Assembly (NCBI GenBank): GCA_963783355.1
Contig: CAWANF010000007.1
Location: 124,001 to 188,000 of the forward strand
Length of the DNA: 64,000 nt
Origin: CAWANF01 sp963783355
GTDB lineage: Bacteria; Bacteroidota; Rhodothermia; Balneolales; DATFMH01
Direction of reading: 5' to 3'
The translations under genes were made by a program, and so were the position numbers. Positions 42,620 through 50,086 of the stretch are shown here, piece after piece (within the stretch, counting starts at the first letter, position 1; every line of letters begins with the position of its first letter). The notes below the pieces were generated by a model. That model made no database searches, was not told the DNA's origin, and saw only the letters and a program-made list of their open reading frames with translations.

Positions 42620-43201
42620 ATGCGAATCATTACGGGTAAACTCAAAGGTCGACAAATAAAAATCCCAAAAGAGATAAATTATATCCGCCCGACCTCGGAC
42701 CGTACCAAAGAAGGGATGTTCGGTATCATTGATGCCCGTAAAGATTTTCGGGGAGCAGATATTCTGGATCTTTTTGCCGGGACCGGCAACCTGGGTTTTG
42801 AATGCATTTCCAGAGGTGCCGCCCATGCTTTTTTCATTGACGGCAGCAAAGAAGCCATCCGCATCATCAAGGAAAATGCAAAAACACTGGATATCGAATC
42901 GCAAGTAAGCAGCCAGTTTTCGGATATCATGCGATTTGTTGACGGACATCCCCGTGCATATGATTTGGTATTTGCCGATCCTCCCTATGATTTTCCTGAA
43001 ATGGAAGAATTGATTGAACACATTGTAAACGATGGCTGGCTTAAAGAAGATGGATGGTTCATCCTGGAACATGATGCACGGCATAACTTCTCGGATCATC
43101 CGAATTGTGTTTTTATGAAACCCTATGGACGTACTATTGTAACAATTTTCGTAAGTTATCCTGTACAAGCAGCTTCCCCTGAAGAAACCGATGAATCATG
43201 A
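42620..43201 (+). CDS. rsmD: 16S rRNA (guanine-966 N2)-methyltransferase
   Basis: 193 residues. N-terminal MRIITGKLKGRQIKIPKE and RPTSDRTKEGMFGII are diagnostic; SAM motif I is ILDLFAGTGNLGFEC and the catalytic loop VFADPPYDF. It methylates G966 in helix 31 of 16S rRNA. Its stop overlaps the coaD ATG by four bases, a pairing seen in many bacteria. Confidence 0.95.
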   Translation: MRIITGKLKGRQIKIPKEINYIRPTSDRTKEGMFGIIDARKDFRGADILDLFAGTGNLGFECISRGAAHAFFIDGSKEAIRIIKENAKTLDIESQVSSQFSDIMRFVDGHPRAYDLVFADPPYDFPEMEELIEHIVNDGWLKEDGWFILEHDARHNFSDHPNCVFMKPYGRTIVTIFVSYPVQAASPEETDES

Positions 43202-43698
43202 ATCTTACCGCGCTCTATCCCGGATCATTCGACCCCATGACTTACGGCCATCTGGATATCCTGGAACGTGCCACGCACATGTTCGATAATATTATTGTGG
43301 CCATTGCAAAAAACACCAGTAAAGAAGGAGGAGTCTTCACCGTTGAAGAACGCCAGGAACTCATCAAAGAATGCATTCAGGGCCATGAATGGGGTAAACA
43401 TGTAGAAGTGGATAACTTCACAGGTTTACTGGTCAATTATGCAAAAAAACGAAATGTCAAAACCCTGATTCGGGGCGTGCGGCAGATCTCGGATTTTGAA
43501 TACGAATTTCGGATGGCCCTTATGAATCGACGCCTCGAACCCGAGATAGACACACTTTTTCTGATGCCCAGCGAAGAATTAACTTTTGTTTCGGCTTCAT
43601 TGGTACGGGAAATAGCTTATTGGGGAGGAGAACTTACTCAATTCGTGCCGGAAAACGTAGCTAAGGCCTTAAAAGTGAAGTATTCACAAAAAAAATAA
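43198..43698 (+). CDS. coaD: Phosphopantetheine adenylyltransferase
   Basis: 166 residues. It transfers AMP from ATP to 4'-phosphopantetheine, the penultimate step of coenzyme A synthesis. The nucleotidyltransferase motif is ALYPGSFDPMTYGHLDI (5-21; the usual T/HxGH). TLIRGVRQISDFEYEFRMALMNRRL (about 85-109) and the PSEELTFVSASLVREI motif are complete. Translationally coupled to rsmD by a four-base overlap. Confidence 0.97.
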   Translation: MNLTALYPGSFDPMTYGHLDILERATHMFDNIIVAIAKNTSKEGGVFTVEERQELIKECIQGHEWGKHVEVDNFTGLLVNYAKKRNVKTLIRGVRQISDFEYEFRMALMNRRLEPEIDTLFLMPSEELTFVSASLVREIAYWGGELTQFVPENVAKALKVKYSQKK

Positions 43699-43804
43699 GC
43701 CGATTAACGTAATCTTACACTTTTTCCATAGAAAACAGGCCGCTCTTTTTGTAAATTGTTTTCTCCTCATACTTTGACCTCTCATATCAAAAAAAACAAA
43801 TGTT

Positions 43805-44998
43805 ATGATATCAAACCGAGCGGCATCTGTAGCTCCTTCTGAAACATTAAAAATATCGGCACGTGCTAAAGAATTACAGCGCGAAGGCAAACCTGTCATT
43901 TCTCTCAGCGCCGGTGAACCAGATTTTAAAACACCTGGCTACATCTGCGAAGCGGCTATAAAAGCCATAAATGACGGATTTCATGGATATACCATGAACA
44001 CAGGCACTCCGGAATTACGTGAAGCTATTATAAACAAGCTTAAACGTGACAATAATCTGGATTTCAAACCTGATCAAATTATCGTAAGTAACGGGGCTAA
44101 ACAATCGGTTGGATTCAGCCTGCTGGCTCTTGTTGACGAAGGTGACGAGGTCGTCATACCGGCACCTTACTGGGTATCTTATCCGGAAATGGTAAAACTG
44201 GCACAGGGAAAACCGGTCATCGTCAGTACCCAATACGAAAATAATTACCGGATGACACCGGAACAGCTGGAAGAAGCCATCACGGATAAAACCAAGGCTT
44301 TAATTTTGTGCTCTCCGTCGAATCCAACAGGAAGCTGTTATTCCGCCGACGATTTGAAGGGGCTGGCCGAAGTGCTAAAAAAACATCCGGACGTTTATAT
44401 CATTTCTGATGAGATTTACGAATATATCACGTTCGAAAACGAGCATGTCGGCATCGGACAGGTTGCTCCTGAATTGCAAAACCGCCTGCTTGTTATCAAT
44501 GGTTTTTCCAAAGGATTTGCCATGACCGGCTGGAGGCTCGGATATCTTGCAGGACCTAAAGAAGTGGTTCAGGCTGTTTCCAAAATTCAAAGCCAGGAAA
44601 CATCGGCTCCTTCTTCTATCTCCCAGAAAGCGGGTGAAGCAGCTTACACTAACAATCTTGATGAAGTCCACAAGATGCGCGATGAATTCAGAAAACGTCG
44701 CGATTACATCGTAGGGGCACTGAATGATATCGACGGAGTCCGTTGTTTCAAACCCGGCGGTGCTTTCTATGCTTTTCCTGATATTTCATCATTCTTTGGT
44801 AAAAAGACCGCTTCCGGCAAAAAAATTGAAACCAGTACTGAGCTATGCCTCTATTTACTGGAAGAATATAATATAGCCGCTGTACCCGGCGATGCTTTCG
44901 GGGAACCAAAAGGCATCCGTATCAGTTATGCTACTTCAATGGAACTGCTTGAAGAAGCCATGAAAAGACTAAATAGCGGGTTAAAAGCGTTAGTTTAA
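43805..44998 (+). CDS. aspC: Pyridoxal-phosphate aspartate aminotransferase (class Ib)
   Basis: 397 residues. PLP site motif NGFSKGFAMTGWRLGYLAGP contains the Schiff-base lysine. ISLSAGEPDFKTP, YTMNTGTPELREAI, APYWVSYPEMVKLA and CSPSNPTGSCY match subgroup Ib aspartate aminotransferases, and the C-terminal RISYATSMELLEEAMKRL is typical. It interconverts aspartate and oxaloacetate. Some members also use prephenate. Monocistronic; no terminator is visible in the 95 bases after it. Confidence 0.92.
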   Translation: MISNRAASVAPSETLKISARAKELQREGKPVISLSAGEPDFKTPGYICEAAIKAINDGFHGYTMNTGTPELREAIINKLKRDNNLDFKPDQIIVSNGAKQSVGFSLLALVDEGDEVVIPAPYWVSYPEMVKLAQGKPVIVSTQYENNYRMTPEQLEEAITDKTKALILCSPSNPTGSCYSADDLKGLAEVLKKHPDVYIISDEIYEYITFENEHVGIGQVAPELQNRLLVINGFSKGFAMTGWRLGYLAGPKEVVQAVSKIQSQETSAPSSISQKAGEAAYTNNLDEVHKMRDEFRKRRDYIVGALNDIDGVRCFKPGGAFYAFPDISSFFGKKTASGKKIETSTELCLYLLEEYNIAAVPGDAFGEPKGIRISYATSMELLEEAMKRLNSGLKALV

Positions 44999-45093
44999 CA
45001 GCTTTTTATAAAACAATAGAAAACTGGATCGTCGAAAAGCGTTATATTTAGGCAATTTCAACATAACAAACTGGTATTTAGAACCGTAAAGCT

Positions 45094-45327
45094 ATGCCTA
45101 CATATGAATACAAACGTGAAGATGGCTCGACTTTTGAGGTATTCCAGGGAATCAACGACAAACCTTTGGAAACCTGTCCGACTACCGGACAAAAAGTGGA
45201 ACGTGTAATCACTGGTGGCGCCGGCGTTGTTTACAAAGGTAATGGCTTTTACATTACCGATTATAAAAACAAATCGACCTCATCAGCATCTTCATCAACG
45301 AAATCGACTGGTAACAGCGATAAATAA
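45094..45327 (+). CDS. FmdB-like protein lacking most zinc-ribbon cysteines
   Basis: 77 residues. It begins MPTYEYKREDGSTFEVFQ and continues ETCPTTGQKVERVITGGAGVVYKGNGFY, clearly of the FmdB/CxxC_CxxC_SSSS type, but the first CxxC is replaced (KREDGS) and only one Cys of the second remains. The Ser-rich tail (SSASSSTKS) is kept. Zinc binding is therefore unlikely. Function of the family is unknown beyond frequent association with stress or amidase genes. A strong terminator follows. Confidence 0.82.
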   Translation: MPTYEYKREDGSTFEVFQGINDKPLETCPTTGQKVERVITGGAGVVYKGNGFYITDYKNKSTSSASSSTKSTGNSDK

Positions 45328-45337
45328 AATTTACAGG

Positions 45338-45365
45338 CACCCGGAATCATTCCGGGTGTTTTTTT
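45338..45365 (+). terminator. Intrinsic terminator of the FmdB-like gene
   Basis: CACCCGGA (45338-45345), 5-base loop, TCCGGGTG (45351-45358), then seven T. It begins 10 bases after the stop codon. Confidence 0.95.
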
Positions 45366-45392
45366 AATCGCCTCATAAAGAATAATTATTAA

Positions 45393-45767
45393 ATGAGCGC
45401 AGGGGAATCTACAAAGCAGATAGGAGACCGTGGTGAAAAGCTCGCCGCCATGTACCTGGAAAACAAAGGGTATATGATTCTTGAACAAAATTATCGTTTT
45501 GAGCGGGCTGAAGTCGATATAGTAGCATTCAAAGAACATGAAATAGTTTTTGTGGAAGTAAAACTTCGCACAAGCTTGAAATACGGTCATCCCGAAGACG
45601 CCGTAAACGAGCAAAAACAGCAGCAAATCTTCAAAGCAGCGGAAGCATGGCTTTATGAACGGAAAATGGATGGTTCGCCGGCTCGTTTTGATGTCATTTC
45701 CATTTTAAGTTCTTCACCGACCGAGCATAAAATCAAACATTTTGAAAATGCCTTCACGTATATTTAA
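45393..45767 (+). CDS. YraN/UPF0102 family nuclease-like protein
   Basis: 124 residues. GDRGEKLAAMYLENKGYMILEQNYRF (about 9-34) and the endonuclease-fold active-site pattern AEVDIVAFKEHEIVFVEVKLR (Asp, Glu-x-Lys) are intact. The C-terminal half is typical of the family. Often found near ribonuclease HII genes; here it lies between an FmdB-like gene and a small membrane-anchored protein. Substrate not established. Confidence 0.9.
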   Translation: MSAGESTKQIGDRGEKLAAMYLENKGYMILEQNYRFERAEVDIVAFKEHEIVFVEVKLRTSLKYGHPEDAVNEQKQQQIFKAAEAWLYERKMDGSPARFDVISILSSSPTEHKIKHFENAFTYI

Positions 45768-45794
45768 ATTTTGCTTTGAACGCTACAACAGGGT

Positions 45795-46136
45795 ATGAAT
45801 AAGGCGCTTCAAAAATATACGGCCTGGTTAATACTGGTATTTTATATACCCGTAGTATTATTGCTTGGTTTCGACCACAAGCATGAACCAGCAGTGCGTC
45901 CTCCGAGCGGCAAACATCTTGTCATTAATAAACTCGATACTCATAGCCTGTCTCAAAATCCGTTTGATGGTTTTTGCCCCGCATGTCACTTTTCACAGGG
46001 GCACGTTTTTCCGCAATCCATCATCATCACCCTTCCTTTCAATGTTCACAAATTTCTGGTTCCGGTCCGCAATCATCTGATCGAATTCAGGCTAAACTAT
46101 TCTCCCGGAAAAAGAGCTCCTCCGTCCATCGCCTGA
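45795..46136 (+). CDS. Small exported or membrane-anchored protein with CPACH motif
   Basis: 113 residues with an N-terminal hydrophobic segment (about 11-25). A His-containing stretch (FDHKHEP) and the motif FCPACHF (about 55-61) with Cys-x2-Cys-His follow, and the tail ends KRAPPSIA. The composition recalls the short putative metal-handling proteins that often precede TonB receptors. The TonB receptor gene starts 103 bases on. I do not recognise a named family; metal or heme binding is inference. Confidence 0.62.
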   Translation: MNKALQKYTAWLILVFYIPVVLLLGFDHKHEPAVRPPSGKHLVINKLDTHSLSQNPFDGFCPACHFSQGHVFPQSIIITLPFNVHKFLVPVRNHLIEFRLNYSPGKRAPPSIA

Positions 46137-46238
46137 ACCCGTCCATTTTTTATCCTTATAAGGCAAAGTATGCCTTTTAACGTCTTTGGTGTGGGTTAAT
46201 CTATCTCTTATTAAAAACTATTTTATTCCATTTTTAAA

Positions 46239-48485
46239 GTGATTATGGCTATGGAAACAGCACATCATAAATACACTATATTTACGCCTATATTAATAAT
46301 ACTATTATTCTTATCGAACCTTACTTTTGCACAGTCTCAAAAACTATCCGGATATATCTTCGACCAGCATCACCAGCCAATCCCGGGTACACAAATATAT
46401 ATTCCTGCTATCAACCGCGGAACGGTTACCGATATAAATGGTTTTTTTTCTATTAATAACATTCCGGATGGAATCTATGCCGTACAGTTCACTTACGTCG
46501 GTTACCAAAGGCAGGTATTACAAATTGATACTAAAAAAACTCACGGACCTGTCCACGTAACATTGCGGGAAAGCACACTACAGCTACCCGGAGTCACAGT
46601 TACCGGGACAGCACAGCCTACCGACGTACTGTCTTCATCTCAATCTATTTCTGCTATCGACAGTAAGCAGTTTCAACGGCTGAGCGGAGCCACTGCTATG
46701 AGCGCTCTCAGAAATACTCCCGGCCTTTCTCTGATAACTACAGGAAACGGGGTTGCCAAACCTGTCATCCACGGACTCAGTTCACAACGCATAGTGGTTA
46801 TGGTGGATGGCGTTCGCCAGGACGCCCAAAACTGGGGCGGGGATCACGGACCGGAAATCAGTCCGTTCCAAGTCAATCGTATTGAAGTCGTAAAGGGGCC
46901 CAGCAGTGTTCTTTATGGCGCCGGAGCTTTGGGCGGGGTGGTTAATGTCATCGGCCCCGATTTGCCTACATCGGGTAATGGAACATCAGAGCTAAACGGT
47001 AAACTGAACTTGCAGGGATTTTCTAATAATAACCAGGGGGCAGGCGCCATTTTATTGAGCGGAGCGAGCGGATCGCTGGGATACCGGGCTCAAATCAGTC
47101 ATATTGCCGCCGGAAACATTTCCACACCGGACGGAAAATTATTTAACAGCGGGATGCATAAAACAAATGGAAGTTTCATGATTGGAACAACCCAATCATG
47201 GGGAACCATATCGATGGATTATGATCACCTTCAACAAAGTCTCCAGATTCATGATAATTCAACTTCTACCGGTTATCAGCCGTTAAAGAACGATTTACTG
47301 CATCTCCACGCTAATATTCCGGCTAAAGATTTCAGGCTCGAAATACAGGCCGGTTACCAACACAATAACCGACAGGAATTTGATTCGAAAAGTTCAGCTG
47401 ATCCAAGCCTTTTTCTGAAACTGAATACCGGCACTATCAATGTCAAAGCGCATCATAAACCGATAGGTCCGGTATTTGGAACTATTGGTTTCTCATCCAT
47501 GATTCAAACAAACCGTACACTGGGTTTAAGCAAGCTTATCCCGGGCTATAATCTTCAGAATTTTGCCGGTTTTATATATGAGCAGGCTCAGTTCGGACCT
47601 TTAAATCTATCGGCCGGCGGACGGTTCGATGCACGAAATCTTGACGTTTTGGACACCCCGGACCTGGGAGTTAAAGCCGTAAACAGAAAATATAATGCTT
47701 TGAGCGGCTCATTGGGTGCCGCCCTTCATCTCACTTCCGATTTGTCGCTTTCAGCCAATCTGGGACATGCCTGGAGAGCACCCACAGCATTCGAAATGTT
47801 TGTACACGGAGTTCATGAAGGCACATTGCAATACGACATTGGTAATTCAAATCTAAAATCAGAAAAGGCAACGAATATTCAGTCGTCATTAAAGCTGGTA
47901 ACCAATCATCTTGTAGCGGAAATATCAATTTATAACAATCAAATAAACCGGTATATCTATGCTGATCCTTCAGGTACCTATGATCCACAATCAGGTTATC
48001 AAATCTACTATCTGAAACAGGCTAATGCACGAATTCGTGGAATAGACGCTTCTCTTCAAACAGAAATCACCCATTGGTTTTCTATTGATGGCGGTTACAG
48101 CTTTTTACGCGGCGATAACCTGAAACTACATATTCCATTGACTTTTATGCCTGCAAATAATGGATATGTCGGTTTGAAACTACAACAAAAGCAGGTTGGC
48201 AAATTCTACGATCCATACTTTTCGATTCATACTGAATTTTATGCAAAACAGGATCGCGTTGCCCCGAACGAACCTACAAGCCGGGGTTATACACTGGTGA
48301 ATCTGACCCTCGGCTCTGATTTGCACCTTGGGAATACTCCGATTCAAATGGATATTATCGTGCATAACTTGTTCAACAAAGCATATATCGACCATTTAAG
48401 CCGCTATCGTGATATTCCTGCTTTGAATCCGGGACGAAATATCGCTTTAAAACTGCAAATTCCATTTAATCTTATAAAAAAGTAG
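46239..48485 (+). CDS. TonB-dependent receptor with N-terminal carboxypeptidase-regulatory domain
   Basis: 748 residues. After a signal segment ending TFAQ comes a CarboxypepD_reg-like domain (about 34-113: GYIFDQHHQPIPGTQIYI, GTVTDINGFFSI). The TonB plug follows (about 130-250) with ALRNTPGLSLIT, RIVVMVDGVRQDAQNWGGDHGPEIS and the VLYGAGALGGVVNVI box, then a 22-stranded barrel ending in PGRNIALKLQIPFNL. It imports a large or scarce ligand across the outer membrane. The plug pattern DHGPEI and the upstream CPACH protein suggest metal or heme uptake; no SusD is present. Alternative ATGs at 46245 and 46251. Confidence 0.92.
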   Translation: MIMAMETAHHKYTIFTPILIILLFLSNLTFAQSQKLSGYIFDQHHQPIPGTQIYIPAINRGTVTDINGFFSINNIPDGIYAVQFTYVGYQRQVLQIDTKKTHGPVHVTLRESTLQLPGVTVTGTAQPTDVLSSSQSISAIDSKQFQRLSGATAMSALRNTPGLSLITTGNGVAKPVIHGLSSQRIVVMVDGVRQDAQNWGGDHGPEISPFQVNRIEVVKGPSSVLYGAGALGGVVNVIGPDLPTSGNGTSELNGKLNLQGFSNNNQGAGAILLSGASGSLGYRAQISHIAAGNISTPDGKLFNSGMHKTNGSFMIGTTQSWGTISMDYDHLQQSLQIHDNSTSTGYQPLKNDLLHLHANIPAKDFRLEIQAGYQHNNRQEFDSKSSADPSLFLKLNTGTINVKAHHKPIGPVFGTIGFSSMIQTNRTLGLSKLIPGYNLQNFAGFIYEQAQFGPLNLSAGGRFDARNLDVLDTPDLGVKAVNRKYNALSGSLGAALHLTSDLSLSANLGHAWRAPTAFEMFVHGVHEGTLQYDIGNSNLKSEKATNIQSSLKLVTNHLVAEISIYNNQINRYIYADPSGTYDPQSGYQIYYLKQANARIRGIDASLQTEITHWFSIDGGYSFLRGDNLKLHIPLTFMPANNGYVGLKLQQKQVGKFYDPYFSIHTEFYAKQDRVAPNEPTSRGYTLVNLTLGSDLHLGNTPIQMDIIVHNLFNKAYIDHLSRYRDIPALNPGRNIALKLQIPFNLIKK

Positions 48486-48558
48486 TGAGATTTGAGTATT
48501 GAGTATTGAGCATTCGGATCGACATTTTCAAAAGTCTGATATCTCAATACTCACTACT
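48481..48558 (+). repeat. Heptanucleotide array (GAGTATT) with facing inverted copy
   Basis: 7-mers GAGATTT/GAGTATT/GAGTATT/GAGCATT (48487-48514) start right after the TonB receptor stop. CTCAATACTCACTACT at 48543-48558 is complementary to both AGTAGTGAG (48481-48489) and TGAGTATTGAG (48493-48503). The RNA could fold into alternative hairpins that may act as the 3' end of the receptor transcript, though no T run follows. Confidence 0.8.
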
Positions 48559-48647
48559 ATGTACTCAACTTTGCAATAAATAGTGAAACTGTACCAAATA
48601 ATTAATATAATAGACGAGGGTATTCATTAAAAAATGATCATAGATCC

Positions 48648-48953
48648 ATGAACCTACAATTATTAAATCCGCTGCGCTGGAGAAAATCATTTCTGTTATT
48701 TCTTTTGGTGGGCTTTTTTATTCTTTGGTTTGGTTTTCTGGATACATATAGTGTCTGGACGCGATATAAACTCGATCGCGAAAAGGTTACTTTGGTAAAA
48801 AAAACTGAAATCCTGAAGAAAAAAACGGCTGAACTGAATAAGAAAATTCAGGATTTAAAAAAGGACCCCTCTAAAATTGAAAAGATCGCAAGGGAACAAT
48901 ACGGGATGAGGAAAAAAGACGAAACCGTTTTTAAGGTTGAAGCTCAAAAATAA
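48648..48953 (+). CDS. FtsB/DivIC-like septum formation initiator
   Basis: 101 residues: short cytoplasmic start, one membrane helix (about 16-30), then a coiled coil with heptads (KLDREKVTLVKKTEILKKKTAELNKKIQDL). It ends with the DPSKIEKIAREQYGMRKKDE element that closes the DivIC/FtsB family. It acts in the divisome with FtsL and FtsQ-like proteins. No other division gene is adjacent. Confidence 0.9.
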   Translation: MNLQLLNPLRWRKSFLLFLLVGFFILWFGFLDTYSVWTRYKLDREKVTLVKKTEILKKKTAELNKKIQDLKKDPSKIEKIAREQYGMRKKDETVFKVEAQK

Positions 48954-48975
48954 CGTTGCCCGATTCAGATAGTAC

Positions 48976-48990
48976 GACACAAATTGTGTC
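48976..48990. promoter_or_regulatory. 15-base palindrome between the divIC-like gene and the ROK kinase gene
   Basis: GACACAA-A-TTGTGTC, a perfect 7-bp inverted repeat with one central base, 135 bases upstream of the ROK ATG and 23 bases after the divIC-like stop. It could be an operator for the kinase gene. No T run, so it is less likely to be a terminator. Confidence 0.35.
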
Positions 48991-49124
48991 AATTCTTCAA
49001 AGAGCCGAAACTATTTTGAATTTCGTTGGAATATTTTGATGTTTGTAGCCACGGCTATACTTTTTTTTGCTAAATTCACCCATGATTGTATTAAAATGAA
49101 TTTCACTTAATCAGAAACGGATCT

Positions 49125-50084
49125 ATGATTGGAATCGGGATTGACTTCGGCGGAACCAACATAAAAGGAGCCCTGGTCGATAGCACTCAAGGAATTGTAA
49201 AAAAGTTTTCAATACCTACAGAAGCAGAAAAAGGGAAAGAGCATACTATTAATCGAATTTGTACCGCCATCGAAACCGCGGCCAGTTTTTCAAATGATCA
49301 GGTTCCTGTTGGAGTGGGTATCGGCTCACCCGGTGTTATTTCACTGGATCGTACCACCGTTTCTGATCCTCCCAATCTTCCCGGATGGAATGTCGTTAAC
49401 CTGGCTTATGAAATTGAATCAAAAACAGGATATCAATGCCGTGTTGAAAATGATGCCAACCTTGCTGCATTGGGATCATTACATTTTGGTGTAGGAAACA
49501 AATTCCACAGTTTTATCATGCTGACCCTCGGTACGGGCGTGGGAGGCGGAATCATTTTTAAAAATGAATTATTCCGTGGTACAAGCGGTGGTGCCGCAGA
49601 GCTCGGTCATGTCATTATCGATTATCATGGACCTATCTCTAACAGCCCTGCACGCGGTGGTATTGAAGCCTATATTGGCCAACGATTCTTAAGCCGCTAT
49701 GCTGCGGATATTCTTCGCCAGCATCCGGAAAACATGCTTTATAAAACCTTCCAGAATAAGCTTGAGGAACTGGAACCGCTCGATTTATACAATGCCTGCA
49801 ACGACGGTAACGAAATAGCCCAACAAATTCTGGCTTCTGCAGGTGAAAAACTCGGGTACGCTATCGTTAATTATATTCATGTGCTGGATATTCGTAAAGT
49901 TGTTGTTGGCGGCGGTGTATCCAAAGCCGGGCACTGGATTTTAGAACCAGCCAGAAAAGCAGCGCTTTCACGTCTCTTGCACCCATTTCATGATGGATTT
50001 GAAATCGTATATGAACCACTGGGCAATGATGTTGCACTTCTGGGTGCCGCCAGCCTGGCATTCGAACTGAAACGAAATCAATAA
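49125..50084 (+). CDS. ROK-family sugar kinase lacking the zinc-binding cysteines
   Basis: 319 residues. The ATP phosphate motif IGIDFGGTNIKGALVD (4-19), catalytic base Asp110 in VENDANLAALG, and TLGTGVGGGII (134-144) are intact, so glucokinase-like activity is expected. The zinc loop, normally with CxCGxxGCxE, reads SNSPARGGIE (172-181) with each Cys replaced, while the flanking HG-P and EAYIG are kept. The gene ends two bases before the start of the LptD-like gene. Substrate may be glucose or another hexose. Confidence 0.9.
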   Translation: MIGIGIDFGGTNIKGALVDSTQGIVKKFSIPTEAEKGKEHTINRICTAIETAASFSNDQVPVGVGIGSPGVISLDRTTVSDPPNLPGWNVVNLAYEIESKTGYQCRVENDANLAALGSLHFGVGNKFHSFIMLTLGTGVGGGIIFKNELFRGTSGGAAELGHVIIDYHGPISNSPARGGIEAYIGQRFLSRYAADILRQHPENMLYKTFQNKLEELEPLDLYNACNDGNEIAQQILASAGEKLGYAIVNYIHVLDIRKVVVGGGVSKAGHWILEPARKAALSRLLHPFHDGFEIVYEPLGNDVALLGAASLAFELKRNQ

Positions 50085-50086
50085 TT

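Noticed and set aside
42608..43168. 186-codon minus-strand ORF opposite rsmD
   Set aside because: Antisense shadow of rsmD; no motif of its own.
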